Positions 11,759 to 21,791 of a stretch of DNA of 64,000 nucleotides are shown here, piece after piece. Position 1 is the stretch's first letter. Every line of letters starts with the position of its first letter. The notes under the pieces were generated by a model. That model did no database searches, was not told where the DNA came from, and was given only the letters and a program-made list of their open reading frames with translations. The DNA is from Citrobacter sp. On2M (GTDB lineage: Bacteria > Pseudomonadota > Gammaproteobacteria > Enterobacterales > Enterobacteriaceae), in the NCBI RefSeq assembly GCF_018035235.1, contig NZ_WPCV01000003.1, positions 284,108 to 348,107 on the forward strand. Reading direction: 5' to 3'. The translations under genes were made by a program, and so were the position numbers.

Positions 11759-12412
11759 CTTAAGAAATCCGTCGGTCAGGGTGATCAAGAGCTATCCATC
11801 CTTACCGGAGTTGAACTGGTTGTCAAACGCGCCGAGACCATTGCGTTGATTGGCGAGTCGGGATCGGGGAAATCCACGCTGCTGGCGATCCTCGCCGGGC
11901 TTGACGATGGCTCCAGCGGTGAAGTCAGCCTGGTTGGACAGGCGCTGCACGCCATGGACGAAGAAGCAAGGGCGCAACTGCGGGCGCGACACGTGGGCTT
12001 TGTCTTCCAGTCGTTCATGTTAATTCCAACCCTGAATGCACTGGAGAACGTTGAGCTGCCCGCGTTGTTGCGTGGCGAAAACAGTGGAAAAAGCCGCGAC
12101 GGAGCAAAAGTGCTGCTGGAGCAACTGGGACTGGGTAAGCGCCTTGATCATCTTCCGGCCCAGCTTTCCGGCGGGGAGCAGCAGCGCGTGGCGCTGGCGC
12201 GGGCGTTTAATGGACGCCCTGACGTGCTGTTTGCCGATGAACCGACGGGCAATCTGGACAGGCAGACCGGAGACAAAATCGCCGACCTGCTGTTTTCTCT
12301 GAACCGGGAACATGGCACAACCCTGATTCTGGTGACCCATGACCCGCAGCTGGCGGCGCGTTGCGATCGGCGTTTACGCCTGGTGAACGGACAGTTGCAG
12401 GAGGAGGCATGA
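11726..12412 (+). CDS. ybbA: ABC transporter ATPase YbbA
   Basis: This is a 228-residue LolD/MacB-type ATPase: Walker A GESGSGKST at 43-51, signature LSGGE at 147-151, Walker B DVLFADEPTGNLD. It pairs with the membrane protein YbbP, whose start overlaps its stop (ATGA). The first 33 bp lie inside the start of the divergent tesA. The role is probably mechanotransmission or lipoprotein/toxin export, as for other type VII ABC systems; the substrate is unknown. Confidence 0.95.
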   Translation: MPAENIVEVHHLKKSVGQGDQELSILTGVELVVKRAETIALIGESGSGKSTLLAILAGLDDGSSGEVSLVGQALHAMDEEARAQLRARHVGFVFQSFMLIPTLNALENVELPALLRGENSGKSRDGAKVLLEQLGLGKRLDHLPAQLSGGEQQRVALARAFNGRPDVLFADEPTGNLDRQTGDKIADLLFSLNREHGTTLILVTHDPQLAARCDRRLRLVNGQLQEEA

Positions 12413-14823
12413 TTGCACGCTGGTTCTGGCGCGAGTGGCGCTCGCCTTCATTACTGATTGTCTGGCTGGCGCTAAGTCTGGCTGTGGCTTGCGTGCTGGC
12501 GCTGGGCAATATCAGCGATCGCATGGAAAAAGGGCTGAGCCAGCAAAGCCGTGAGTTTATGGCGGGCGATCGGTCGCTGCAAAGTTCGCGCGCCGTACCG
12601 AAAGCGTGGATTGACGAGGCGCGACAGCGTGGTCTGAAAGTAGGTGAGCAACTGACCTTTGCCACCATGACCTTTGCCCGGGATACGCCGCAGCTGGCGA
12701 ACGTCAAAGCGGTGGATGATGTGTATCCGATGTATGGCTTGTTGCAAACCAATCCGCCGGGGTTGAAACCGCAGCCAGGCTTGGTGCTGCTGGCCCCGCG
12801 TCTGATGGCGCTGCTCAACTTAAAAATCGGTGATTCCATCGACGTTGGCGATGCCACCCTGCGCATCGCCGGAGAAGTGGTGCAGGAACCAGATTCTGGT
12901 TTTAATCCTTTCCAGATAGCGCCGCGCCTGATGATGAACATGGCGGATGTCGAAAAAACGGCGGCGGTCCAGCCGGGAAGCCGTGTGACCTGGCGCTATA
13001 AATTTGGTGGGACGCCACAGCAACTGGAAGCTTATGAAAAATGGCTGCTGCCGCAGTTAAAGCCGGAACAGCGCTGGTATGGTCTGGAGCAGGATGAAGG
13101 GGCGCTGGGGAAATCACTGGAGCGTTCGCAACAGTTCCTGCTGCTGTCGGCACTGTTAACGCTACTGCTGGCGGTTGCTGCCGTTGCCGTGGCGATGAAT
13201 CATTACTGCCGCAGCCGTTACGACTTGGTGGCGATATTAAAAACGCTCGGTGCAGGCAGAGCGCAGCTACGCAAGCTGATTATCGGCCAGTGGCTGATGG
13301 TGCTGGTGCTGTCCGGCGTGACCGGCGGGCTGTTCGGGCTGTTATTTGAGCGGGTGCTGGTGGTCTTACTTAAGCCGGTTCTGCCCGGTGAACTGCCGCC
13401 CGCCAGCCTGTGGCCGTGGCTGTGGGCATTCGGTACGATGACCGTCATTTCTCTGCTGGTGGGATTACGCCCTTATCGCCTGCTGCTGGCGACGCAGCCG
13501 CTGCGGGTACTGCGTCGCGACGTGGTGGCTAACGTCTGGCCGCTCAAGGTCTATTTGCCCGTAGCAACGATAGTTGTAGTTGCGCTGCTGGCCGGATTGA
13601 TGGGCGGAAGTATGCTGTTGTGGGCAGTACTGGCCGGGGCGGTAGTGCTGGCGCTGCTGTGCGGCGTGCTTGGCTGGATGCTGCTTAACCTGCTGCGTGG
13701 TCTGACGCTGACATCGCTGCCACTGCGTTTGGCGGTCAGCCGGCTATTGCGCCAGCCATGGTCAACGCTCAGCCAACTATCGGCATTCTCGCTGTCCTTT
13801 ATGCTGCTGGCGCTGTTACTGGTGCTGCGCGGCGATCTCCTCGATCGCTGGCAGCAGCAAATGCCGCCGGAAAGCCCAAACTATTTTCTGATCAACATTG
13901 CCACCGAGCAGGTGGCTCCGCTGAAGGCTTTCCTGGCTGAGCATCAGGTGATCCCGGAGTCGTTCTACCCGATAGTGCGGGCGCGTCTGACCGCTATCAA
14001 TGAGCAGCCGACCGAAGGCAATCAGGATGAAGCGCTGAACCGCGAGCTTAATCTGACCTGGCAGGATACCCGACCGGATCATAACCCGATCGTTGCCGGG
14101 AGCTGGCCGCCAAAAGCGGGTGAAGTGTCGATGGAAGAGGGGTTGGCAAAACGGCTGAACGTCAGGCTTGGCGATCGGGTCACCTTTATGGGTGATACTC
14201 AGGATTTCAGCGCCACGGTCAGCAGTCTGCGCAAAGTGGACTGGGAAAGTCTGCGACCTAACTTTTTCTTTATCTTCCCCTCCGGCGCGCTGGACGGACA
14301 GCCGCAAAGTTGGTTAACCAGTTTTCGTTGGGAGAACGGCAACGGCATGCTGACGCAGCTTAACCGTGAGTTTCCGACCGTCAGCCTGCTGGATATTGGC
14401 GCTATCCTCAAACAGGTGAGCCAGGTACTGGAGCAGGTGAGCCGCGCGCTGGAGGTGATGGTGGTGCTGGTCACCGCCTGCGGTATGTTGCTCCTGTTGG
14501 CGCAGGTGCAGGTCGGGTTGCGTCAGCGTCATCAGGAACTGGTGGTCTGGCGTACGCTGGGCGCGGGCAAGAAGCTGCTGCGTACCTCGCTGTGGTGCGA
14601 GTTCGCGATGCTCGGGATGGTTGCCGGACTGGTGGCGGCCATTGGGGCGGAAACCGCACTGGCGGTGTTGCAAACCCGCGTGTTTGATTTCCCGTGGGAG
14701 CCAGACTGGCGACTGTGGGTCGTGTTGCCGCTTTGTGGGGCATTGCTGCTCTCTCTCTGTGGTGGATGGTTAGGTTCACGTCTGTTAAAAGGCAAAGCGC
14801 TATTCCGTCAGTTCAGCAGTTAA
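12409..14823 (+). CDS. ybbP: FtsX-like ABC permease YbbP
   Basis: This is an 804-residue protein with an N-terminal transmembrane helix, a large periplasmic region, FtsX-like helix bundles (around residues 245-370 and 690-800) and several central hydrophobic segments. This is the ten-helix YbbP/LolCE-like layout. The ATG at 12409 overlaps the ybbA stop and follows a strong GGAGGAGG ribosome site. The in-frame longer reading from 12361 lies inside ybbA and is rejected. Confidence 0.94.
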   Translation: MIARWFWREWRSPSLLIVWLALSLAVACVLALGNISDRMEKGLSQQSREFMAGDRSLQSSRAVPKAWIDEARQRGLKVGEQLTFATMTFARDTPQLANVKAVDDVYPMYGLLQTNPPGLKPQPGLVLLAPRLMALLNLKIGDSIDVGDATLRIAGEVVQEPDSGFNPFQIAPRLMMNMADVEKTAAVQPGSRVTWRYKFGGTPQQLEAYEKWLLPQLKPEQRWYGLEQDEGALGKSLERSQQFLLLSALLTLLLAVAAVAVAMNHYCRSRYDLVAILKTLGAGRAQLRKLIIGQWLMVLVLSGVTGGLFGLLFERVLVVLLKPVLPGELPPASLWPWLWAFGTMTVISLLVGLRPYRLLLATQPLRVLRRDVVANVWPLKVYLPVATIVVVALLAGLMGGSMLLWAVLAGAVVLALLCGVLGWMLLNLLRGLTLTSLPLRLAVSRLLRQPWSTLSQLSAFSLSFMLLALLLVLRGDLLDRWQQQMPPESPNYFLINIATEQVAPLKAFLAEHQVIPESFYPIVRARLTAINEQPTEGNQDEALNRELNLTWQDTRPDHNPIVAGSWPPKAGEVSMEEGLAKRLNVRLGDRVTFMGDTQDFSATVSSLRKVDWESLRPNFFFIFPSGALDGQPQSWLTSFRWENGNGMLTQLNREFPTVSLLDIGAILKQVSQVLEQVSRALEVMVVLVTACGMLLLLAQVQVGLRQRHQELVVWRTLGAGKKLLRTSLWCEFAMLGMVAGLVAAIGAETALAVLQTRVFDFPWEPDWRLWVVLPLCGALLLSLCGGWLGSRLLKGKALFRQFSS

Positions 14824-14841
14824 TTCATAATTGTGATGATT

Positions 14842-14875
14842 ACGCACCGGTTTTTTTAAATCGGTGCGTTTTTTA
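14842..14875 (+). terminator. Rho-independent terminator after ybbP
   Basis: The arms ACGCACCG and CGGTGCGT make an 8-bp stem around a T-rich loop and are followed by a T run, 20 bp after the ybbP stop. Confidence 0.9.
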
Positions 14876-15010
14876 TTTATGTAGCACAAATTGATAACTC
14901 ATTGATATTTAACAGCACAGAACAATAAAAACCCGACAACACGAGTGTATTAATAAACGTTAATATTTGTGTGCTGAATAATTGGCAGGCTATCTATCAA
15001 GGTACAAATA

Positions 15011-16144
15011 ATGACTATAAAAAAAACGGCGCTGGCGGTATCGATTGGCGCAGCAGTGGCATTAACGACCTTCGCCTCCCAGGCGGAAATCACGATCCTG
15101 AAACAAGATCCGCAGGCGGGCAACCCGCTGAGCCGTCTTAACTTCACCGTCGGTGGGAGTATTCGTCCGCAGTTCCAGAATATGGCCGGTGACGATGGTA
15201 AAAATGGCTACAAGCGTAATGGCTTCGACGGTGGAACGCGTTTCCGCTTCGCCGCTGACTACTATCTGTTTGATGACATCAGTTGGGTGAGCTACTACGA
15301 GCTGGGCGTTAACTTCCCGGCGATGTTCAACTGGGACAATCACTATGCTAACGGTGCCAATGATACCACGCGTCGTATGCTGTACACCGGTCTGAAGAGC
15401 GCGACCTGGGGGACACTGACCTTCGGTCAACAGAACAGCATTTACTATGATGTGGTGGGGGCAAAAACGGATATCTGGGACTACGACATGATCGGCCAGG
15501 CACCGGGTAACGGTATCAATGGCGACTATGATGGTTCTTATCGTACACGTAAATCACTGAAATATAAAAATACGGTAGGTGATGTCGATCTTTACGCGTC
15601 TTATCTGTTCAGCGATGACTACAACCCGAACAACGGGTTGCGCTACAAGCGTAAAGGTGGTGGCTCGCTGGGTGTGGATTACCACATCACTGATGACCTG
15701 ACCTGGGGTACGGCGTGGAACTATACTCGCGCGGAAATGCGTGGTAACACCAGCAAAACCTACGATCAAAACATTGTCGGTACTGCGCTGAGTTGGAAAC
15801 CGGACAACTGGACGTTCTCCATGGGCGGCGGCTGGTATCAGAACTTCATGACCACCAAAAAAGTCTCGGTTAACGACTATTTTGCCGGTGATGCCTGGGG
15901 TCTGGAATACTTCGCGGGTTACACCTTCCCGGTTGGTCAGTATGCGCTGAAATCCGTGCAGCCATACTTTATGGGCGATCGTATTGAATACGTGAATGGT
16001 CGTAACTACCTGCGCACCGACAACGGTGTGGGTATCAGCTTCCAGCTGGATTACGGTTTCCGTGTGGATTACGAACATGTCTTCACTTCCAGCACCGATA
16101 ATCTGGGCGACATGAATCTGGTTCGTCTGCGTTACGACTTCTAA
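15011..16144 (+). CDS. Gram-negative porin-like outer-membrane protein
   Basis: This is a 377-residue protein with a signal peptide cleaved after ASQA. It has repeated amphipathic beta strands and a C-terminal aromatic signature (LVRLRYDF, ending in Phe) for insertion by the BAM complex. Segments such as LKSATWGTLTFGQQNSIYYD are typical of general porins. It has its own terminator, so it is a single-gene unit placed before sfbABC, in the position where Salmonella also carries an outer-membrane protein gene as I recall. E. coli has rhsD-type sequence here instead. The substrate is unknown; cooperation with the adjacent importer is a guess. Confidence 0.85.
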   Translation: MTIKKTALAVSIGAAVALTTFASQAEITILKQDPQAGNPLSRLNFTVGGSIRPQFQNMAGDDGKNGYKRNGFDGGTRFRFAADYYLFDDISWVSYYELGVNFPAMFNWDNHYANGANDTTRRMLYTGLKSATWGTLTFGQQNSIYYDVVGAKTDIWDYDMIGQAPGNGINGDYDGSYRTRKSLKYKNTVGDVDLYASYLFSDDYNPNNGLRYKRKGGGSLGVDYHITDDLTWGTAWNYTRAEMRGNTSKTYDQNIVGTALSWKPDNWTFSMGGGWYQNFMTTKKVSVNDYFAGDAWGLEYFAGYTFPVGQYALKSVQPYFMGDRIEYVNGRNYLRTDNGVGISFQLDYGFRVDYEHVFTSSTDNLGDMNLVRLRYDF

Positions 16145-16160
16145 GTCAATTTCCCTGCCA

Positions 16161-16194
16161 AAACCGGGTAACCAAAAGGTTATCCGGTTTTTTA
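16161..16194 (+). terminator. Terminator after the porin gene
   Basis: AAACCGGGTAACC and GGTTATCCGGTTT pair around an AAAA loop and run into TTTT. It lies 17 bp after the porin stop. Confidence 0.9.
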
Positions 16195-16292
16195 CTCTCC
16201 TTTGTTAAAAAACCATAAGTGCCTTCCGCGTACATTCAACGACATATCTCGCAACATCATGAAATAATTTCAAGGACAGCAGGTTGTGATCT

Positions 16293-16365
16293 GTGTCATG
16301 TTAACAATCAGCCTGTTGACAGGCCAACAAGAACAACGCCGCAAGAACGGCGTGAGACATGACAC
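16293..16365 (+). promoter_or_regulatory. Candidate structured leader (three-way junction) before sfbA
   Basis: GTGTCATGT (16293-16301) is perfectly complementary to ACATGACAC (16357-16365). Inside are two further perfect hairpins: GCCTG-TTGA-CAGGC (16311-16324) and CGCCG-CAAGAA-CGGCG (16337-16352). The whole would fold as a three-way junction ending 23 nt before the sfbA start codon. This is what riboswitch-like leaders look like, but I recognise no known class, and protein-binding DNA palindromes are an alternative. No MetJ-type AGACGTCT repeats are visible in the region. Confidence 0.5.
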
Positions 16366-16388
16366 CACAACGTTAAAATGGAGAGATT

Positions 16389-17219
16389 ATGGGATTGCGT
16401 CAGAGTTTACGCGTCGCGACCGGAGCGCTGTTACTGGCCTGCGGATTACAATTTGCTCATGCGAACAGTGATCCACACACCATCGTATTTGGCGTCGCAC
16501 CTGGGCCGTACGGCGATATGGTAAAACAAGCCATTGCCCCTACGTTGAAAGAGAAAGGCTATAAGGTTGTGGTGCGCGAATTCAGCGACTACGTGCAGCC
16601 GAACATGGCGCTCTCCAACGGCAGCATTGATGCCAATCTGTTCCAGCACTCGCTCTACTTTGACAAATTCACCGCCGATAAAGGCCTGAAGCTGAGCAAG
16701 CTGATTGTGGTCCCAACGGCCGGGATGGGCTTTTACTCGCATAAAATCAAAAGCCTGGATGAGTTGAAAAAAGGGGATGTGATCACGCTTTCCAACGATC
16801 CCACTAACCTGGCTCGCGGGCTGCGTTTCCTGCAGTCTATTGGCCTTATCACCATCAAAGATAACATCGACCCGACTAAAGCCTCCGAGCGCGATATCGC
16901 CAGCAATCCGAAAGGCCTGGTGTTTAAACCGCTGGAAGCCGCGCAGTTGCCGCGGACGCTGGACGGCGTGACCGGCGCGCTGGTCAACGGTAACTTTGCC
17001 GTGGCGGCAAAACTGGATCTCGCCAGCGCCATCAAGCAAGAGCACCTGGATGAAAATCTGAAAAATATCATCGCGGTACGCAGCGAAGATGCGGATAAAC
17101 CGTTCGCGAAAGATATTGTGGAGGCGGTGAAATCCCCGGCGTATCGCGCCGTGATCGACGACCCGAAAAATATCTACAGCGCCTTCCAGAAACCGGAATG
17201 GATGTCGTCAGCCCAATAA
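16389..17219 (+). CDS. sfbA: SfbA, MetQ/NlpA-family substrate-binding lipoprotein
   Basis: This is a 276-residue substrate-binding protein. The signal sequence ends in a lipobox, LLA-C18, so it should be anchored to the membrane by lipid. The NlpA/MetQ family core is clear (IVFGVAPGPYGDMVKQAIAP, ANLFQH, VIVVPTAG-like and PNDPTNLARGLR-like segments). Salmonella SfbA was described as an iron-binding protein. Its family otherwise binds methionine, so the ligand is uncertain. It is followed by an ATPase and a permease, forming a complete importer. The ribosome site GGAGAG precedes the ATG. Confidence 0.9.
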   Translation: MGLRQSLRVATGALLLACGLQFAHANSDPHTIVFGVAPGPYGDMVKQAIAPTLKEKGYKVVVREFSDYVQPNMALSNGSIDANLFQHSLYFDKFTADKGLKLSKLIVVPTAGMGFYSHKIKSLDELKKGDVITLSNDPTNLARGLRFLQSIGLITIKDNIDPTKASERDIASNPKGLVFKPLEAAQLPRTLDGVTGALVNGNFAVAAKLDLASAIKQEHLDENLKNIIAVRSEDADKPFAKDIVEAVKSPAYRAVIDDPKNIYSAFQKPEWMSSAQ

Positions 17220-17282
17220 TCGCTGCGCACAAGGGTTAACAGGGGCAGCGACGACTGCCCTTTTCGCATTTCTGAGGTAGCT

Positions 17283-18299
17283 ATGATTGAGATTGAGAAA
17301 GTTTGCGTGGATTTTAGCGCAGGCCGTGGAACATCAACCCGGGCGGTTGATGACGTCAGCTTGCACATTGGCGCAGGTGAAATATTCGGTATTGTCGGGA
17401 CCAGTGGCGCGGGGAAAAGTACGCTGCTGCGCACCCTCAACGCCTTAACGCGCCCGAGCCAGGGAAGCGTAAAAGTGAATGGCGTGGAGATCTCTGCGCT
17501 CGAGGGGGGGCATTTACGCAAAGCGCGTCAGCGTATCGGTATGATTTTTCAACATTTTAACCTGATGCATACCCGCACCGTGGCGCAAAACGTTGCTTTC
17601 AGCCTGAAGGCTGCCGGATGGGAGCGCAGCAAAATCGCTCCACGCGTTGCGGAGATTCTGGCGTTGGTCGGGCTGGCGGATAAAGCAAACCGTTTTCCGG
17701 TTCAGCTCAGCGGCGGGCAAAAGCAGCGCGTGGGTATTGCCCGTGCGATTGCTAATCACCCGGATGTGCTGTTGTGTGATGAACCCACTTCCGCGTTAGA
17801 TCTCGAAACCTCGGCCACAATTCTGACATTGCTCAAGCAGATCAACCAACAGTTGGGGATCACGATCGTGCTGATCACCCATGAGATGAACGTGATCAAA
17901 TCCATTTGCGATCGCGTAGCGGTGATGTCCGGTGGCAAGGTGGTGGAGTCTGGTGAGGTGTTTGATGTTTTTGCTCACCCGCAGCACGTTTTCACTCAGC
18001 AACTGGTGTCGCATACCCTCAATCTGACGCTACCTGAACGTCTGCGCCAGCACCTGCCGGGTCAGCTGTTAAAAATTCTGTTCATCGGTGATTCGGCGGA
18101 ACAGCCGGTTTTATCAGAAGTCACGGTTAAATTTGGCGTGGCGGTGAACATTCTGCACGGCAAAATTGAATATATCGGCGAACGTGCGCTGGGGATTCTG
18201 GTGGTGCAACTGACCGCGCCGCATAACCCTTCTGCGGTTGAAGTTGCCGTGGAACATATTCGTCAACGTACTGCTCAAGTGGAGGTGATTCGTGGATGA
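17283..18299 (+). CDS. sfbB: SfbB, MetN-type ABC transporter ATPase
   Basis: This is a 338-residue ATPase with Walker A GTSGAGKST at 39-47, signature LSGGQ at 142-146 and Walker B VLLCDEPTSALD. A C-terminal extension (about 265-338) has the ferredoxin-like NIL/ACT form found in MetN, where it binds methionine and inhibits transport. That domain argues for a methionine-type substrate rather than iron. Confidence 0.92.
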   Translation: MIEIEKVCVDFSAGRGTSTRAVDDVSLHIGAGEIFGIVGTSGAGKSTLLRTLNALTRPSQGSVKVNGVEISALEGGHLRKARQRIGMIFQHFNLMHTRTVAQNVAFSLKAAGWERSKIAPRVAEILALVGLADKANRFPVQLSGGQKQRVGIARAIANHPDVLLCDEPTSALDLETSATILTLLKQINQQLGITIVLITHEMNVIKSICDRVAVMSGGKVVESGEVFDVFAHPQHVFTQQLVSHTLNLTLPERLRQHLPGQLLKILFIGDSAEQPVLSEVTVKFGVAVNILHGKIEYIGERALGILVVQLTAPHNPSAVEVAVEHIRQRTAQVEVIRG

Positions 18300-18951
18300 T
18301 TTATTGCCTGATTTGACGCTGGCGTTTAATGAAACCTTCCAGATGCTGAGCATCTCAACGGTGCTGGCTATTATTGGCGGTTTGCCGCTCGGTTTTCTTA
18401 TTTTCGTCACCGATCGGCATTTATTCTGGCAGAACCGTTTTGTGTATCTGCTCAGTTCCGTGCTGGTGAATATTATCCGCTCGGTGCCGTTTGTGATCCT
18501 GCTGGTGCTGCTGCTACCGCTCACCCAGTTTTTGCTCGGGAATACCATCGGGCCGATTGCGGCATCGGTTCCGCTGTCGGTGGCGGCTATCGCCTTCTAT
18601 GCCCGTCTGGTCGACAGCGCGCTGCGCGAAGTCGATAAAGGCATTATTGAGGCGGCGGAAGCTTTTGGTGCCAGCCCGATGCGCATCATTTGCACCGTTC
18701 TGTTACCTGAGGCGAGCGCGGGACTGCTGCGTGGGCTGACGATAACGTTGGTGAGCCTGATCGGTTACTCCGCAATGGCCGGGATCGTTGGCGGCGGCGG
18801 GGTAGGTGACCTGGCGATTCGCTTTGGTTATTACCGCTACGAAACCCAGGTCATGATCGTCACCGTGGTGGCGCTGATTATTCTGGTGCAGGTCGTGCAG
18901 GTGCTGGGCGACTGGCTGGCAAAACGCGCGGATAAGCGCGACCGGCATTAA
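18292..18951 (+). CDS. sfbC: SfbC, MetI-type ABC transporter permease
   Basis: This is a 219-residue permease with five or six transmembrane helices and the coupling motif [22 protein letters not shown] (EAA loop). It begins with GTG at 18292, which overlaps the sfbB stop and follows GGAGGTG, so the GTG start is well supported. The stop overlaps the converging selU end by 4 bp. Confidence 0.93.
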   Translation: MDDLLPDLTLAFNETFQMLSISTVLAIIGGLPLGFLIFVTDRHLFWQNRFVYLLSSVLVNIIRSVPFVILLVLLLPLTQFLLGNTIGPIAASVPLSVAAIAFYARLVDSALREVDKGIIEAAEAFGASPMRIICTVLLPEASAGLLRGLTITLVSLIGYSAMAGIVGGGGVGDLAIRFGYYRYETQVMIVTVVALIILVQVVQVLGDWLAKRADKRDRH

Positions 18952-20033
18952 TGCGCCTGGAGCCAGTCATTTACGTCCTGCCATGAGCCGCGAAACACGA
19001 TTTTCGCGGCTTTTTTCTCTAGCTGGTAGCGATACATTGGGTCGTAGTATTCGTTGAGTAACGGTACCAGCCATCCCATATGGGCGTCGGTACTGCCGTT
19101 GGCTTGTTGCTCTTGCAGGGCGACGTCGAGCAGGGCGTTCAGCTCGGCAAAGCGCTGTAAACCCAAACGGCGGCGGATAGCAAACAGGCCGTGATGCAAA
19201 TATTCACAGTACTCCTGCCAGCCCTGACTATCGCCATAAGCGTGGGTAAAATCGTGGTGCATGCGCACAAAATATTCTTCACGTAGTCGCTCAAGGCGTA
19301 GCTCAAAAGGATCGTCGACCACCGCAATAGATGCCTGACTCATGCGCTCGCGCAGGCATTCGGGCAAATGATTGGCGCCAATCATGCGGCCTTCATCTTC
19401 CAGCACCCAGCGATGCAGCGCCTGACGGCTGTCGGTTTTCAGCATCTCGACCGCCAGCAGGTTTTCAAAGCTTGCCTGACTCAGCTGCGGTTCAACGGTG
19501 CGGCCAAAAGAAGATCCACGATGGTGCGCCAGACCTTCGAGGTCAATGCCGTTCGGCTGTTGTTGCACTAGCTGCGTTTTACCGTTCCCGGTACAGCCGC
19601 CAATTAAGACGATCGGTTTTTGCACCAGTTCTTCAGTCAGTTGAATCACCGCCTGACGCAACGCTTTATAACCGCCTTGTATTAGCGGGTAGTCAGTGCC
19701 GGACTCGTGTAGCCACTGCTGCACAATGTGCGACCGCTGGCCGCCGCGCGCGCAGCATAAGTATCCCGCAGGATTTTGACGACAGGCATCCAGCCAGGCC
19801 TTCATGCGTCGCTGGCGAGTCTCGCCACAGACCAGTTGATGGCCAAGCGCGAGGGCGGCCTCAGGCCCCTGACGTTTATAACAGGTACCCACGGCTGCAC
19901 GTTCGTCATCGTTCATTAAGGGAAGGTTTATTGCACCCGGCATTGCGCCCTGCTGAAATTCGACGGGGGCGCGTACATCGATTAAAGGCGTACCGGCGAG
20001 CAGAATTGCGCGATAGTCCGTTCCATCGTTCAT
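18948..20033 (-). CDS. selU: tRNA 2-selenouridine synthase SelU (MnmH)
   Basis: This is a 361-residue enzyme that replaces sulfur by selenium (through a geranylated intermediate) at the wobble 2-thiouridine of tRNA. An N-terminal rhodanese domain carries C93-C94 in [10 protein letters not shown]94 aligns with the essential Cys97 of E. coli. A P-loop, GGCTGNGKT, is at 145-153. Length matches the family. It stands next to purK rather than beside the allantoin genes of E. coli. Confidence 0.95.
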   Translation of the reverse strand: MNDGTDYRAILLAGTPLIDVRAPVEFQQGAMPGAINLPLMNDDERAAVGTCYKRQGPEAALALGHQLVCGETRQRRMKAWLDACRQNPAGYLCCARGGQRSHIVQQWLHESGTDYPLIQGGYKALRQAVIQLTEELVQKPIVLIGGCTGNGKTQLVQQQPNGIDLEGLAHHRGSSFGRTVEPQLSQASFENLLAVEMLKTDSRQALHRWVLEDEGRMIGANHLPECLRERMSQASIAVVDDPFELRLERLREEYFVRMHHDFTHAYGDSQGWQEYCEYLHHGLFAIRRRLGLQRFAELNALLDVALQEQQANGSTDAHMGWLVPLLNEYYDPMYRYQLEKKAAKIVFRGSWQDVNDWLQAH

Positions 20034-20129
20034 GTTTGTTCCTGAAAATACAAAACAGCAATGGAGAGGATTTTACGCGCCAGAGGAGGGGCCGGGGAAG
20101 GATAAAATCAACTCCCCGGCATTAATGGC

Positions 20130-21197
20130 TTATTTCAGCTTTGACTGCGCCCAGATAATGCCGCTGGCGTATTCGGGCGGCAGCAGGGGGATAAGCGCTT
20201 CCAGCGTCGCGCTAAGACGTGCTGTATCGCTGTCGCTCAGATTCAGATGACCCACCTTACGACCTTCACGCACTTCTTTGTCATACCAGTGCAGGTGTAC
20301 CAGCGGCAGCTTCAGCCAGTCGTAGTTCAGGTCGCTACCAATCAGGTTTACCATCACCGAAGGATTGTTCACCACCGGCGTCGGTAACGGCAGATTGGTA
20401 ATGGCGCGCAGGTGTAGCTCAAACTGGCTGATGCTGGCGCCGTTTTGCGTCCAGTGTCCGCTGTTGTGTACGCGCGGAGCCAGTTCGTTGATCAGCAGAC
20501 CTTCCGGGGTGATGAAACACTCCATCGCCATCACACCGACATAGCCCAGTTCCTGCATGATGGCAGAGAGCATCGCTTCGGCCTGCGCCTGCTGTCTGGC
20601 GTTAGCCTGCGGGAAGACTACGCTGGTGCGCAGAATACCGTCCTGGTGCAGGTTATGGGTCAGCGGATAGAAGACGGTGCTGCCGTCGTGCGCACGAGCC
20701 CCCACCAGCGACACTTCACCAGAGAAGTTGATTCCCCGCTCGACGATGCACTCGCCGTAGCAGTCGTCTGGCAGTTGTTCGGTTTCATTGGCGCGTAAAC
20801 GCCACTGCCCACGACCGTCGTAGCCACCGATGCGGCGCTTGACGATAGCCAGTTCACCCAGTTTGTCGAATACCGCAGGCCATTCGCTTTTATCCGCCAA
20901 CAGTTGCCACGGCGCAGTCGCCAGGTCGAGCTTGTCGAAAAGCTGCTTTTGCGTCAGGCGGTCGGCAATAATCGGGAAAACGTCGCGGTTAACAAACGCT
21001 GGGTGGCGCGCCAGTTCGCGAGTGAGCGCTGTTTCCGGCCAGCGTTCAATCTCTGCGGTGATCACGCTTTGCTGAAAAGGTACTGCAGCAGGCTCAGCAT
21101 CCAGCCCGACGGGCCAGACCGCAATACCCAGCGGCTCACCGGCCTGGCGCAGCATGCGCCCTAACTGACCGTTACCGAGTACGCAAACCTGCTTCAT
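20130..21197 (-). CDS. purK: N5-carboxyaminoimidazole ribonucleotide synthase PurK
   Basis: This is a 355-residue ATP-grasp enzyme of purine synthesis that makes N5-CAIR from AIR and bicarbonate. The N-terminal dinucleotide-like motif GNGQLGRML and the metal/ATP residues in [23 protein letters not shown] are present. It overlaps the purE stop by 4 bp and shares its PurR-controlled promoter. Confidence 0.97.
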   Translation of the reverse strand: MKQVCVLGNGQLGRMLRQAGEPLGIAVWPVGLDAEPAAVPFQQSVITAEIERWPETALTRELARHPAFVNRDVFPIIADRLTQKQLFDKLDLATAPWQLLADKSEWPAVFDKLGELAIVKRRIGGYDGRGQWRLRANETEQLPDDCYGECIVERGINFSGEVSLVGARAHDGSTVFYPLTHNLHQDGILRTSVVFPQANARQQAQAEAMLSAIMQELGYVGVMAMECFITPEGLLINELAPRVHNSGHWTQNGASISQFELHLRAITNLPLPTPVVNNPSVMVNLIGSDLNYDWLKLPLVHLHWYDKEVREGRKVGHLNLSDSDTARLSATLEALIPLLPPEYASGIIWAQSKLK

Positions 21198-21703
21198 GCC
21201 GCACCTCGCGGGTCCGGGTTTTCCAGCACCTCATCGGTTTGCGCTTTGCGCCAGTCGTCCAGACGCTGGTGTAATGTTTTGTCGTGTGTAGCAAGAATCT
21301 GTGCTGCCAGCAGAGCCGCATTGGCCGCACCCGCTTTGCCGATCGCCAGCGTTCCAACGGGAATTCCGCGCGGCATTTGAACAATGGAGTAGAGGCTATC
21401 TACGCCGCTCAACGCCGCGCTTTGCACCGGAACGCCGAGAACAGGCACCAGCGTTTTCGCCGCAATCATACCTGGCAGATGTGCAGCGCCGCCGGCACCG
21501 GCAATTATCACCTGATAGCCGTTCTCTTCAGCATTTTCGGCGAAGCTGAATAGCTTGTCTGGGGTGCGGTGGGCGGAGACGACTTCAACATGATGCGGAA
21601 CGTTCAGGATTTCGAAGATTTCGGCGGCGAACTGCATGGTAGCCCAGTCGCTTTTGGACCCCATCACGATGGCGACACGCGCCGGATTATTGCGGGAAGA
21701 CAT
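21194..21703 (-). CDS. purE: N5-CAIR mutase PurE
   Basis: This is a 169-residue protein forming the octameric mutase that converts N5-CAIR to CAIR. It shows the family's GSKSDW, SAHRTPD and [12 protein letters not shown] sequences. First gene of purEK. Confidence 0.97.
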   Translation of the reverse strand: MSSRNNPARVAIVMGSKSDWATMQFAAEIFEILNVPHHVEVVSAHRTPDKLFSFAENAEENGYQVIIAGAGGAAHLPGMIAAKTLVPVLGVPVQSAALSGVDSLYSIVQMPRGIPVGTLAIGKAGAANAALLAAQILATHDKTLHQRLDDWRKAQTDEVLENPDPRGAA

Positions 21704-21744
21704 GCGTCTGAAAACTCCTGTGGTGCACTACACTCGACTTTTGA

Positions 21745-21790
21745 GGCCACCGAGAATAGCATAATTCAATCTCAAGGAAAACGATTGCGC
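21745..21790 (-). promoter_or_regulatory. purEK promoter with PurR operator
   Basis: The reverse strand of 21790-21775 reads GCGCAATCGTTTTCCT, close to the PurR box of E. coli purE. A -35-like TTTTCC lies within it, followed by a 17-bp spacer and TATTCT as -10. PurR bound to hypoxanthine or guanine would cover the -35 region. Confidence 0.8.
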
Positions 21791-21791
21791 G

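Noticed and set aside
16195..16388. MetJ operators before sfbA
   Set aside because: No tandem AGACGTCT-like boxes could be found; only the three-way-junction palindromes are seen.
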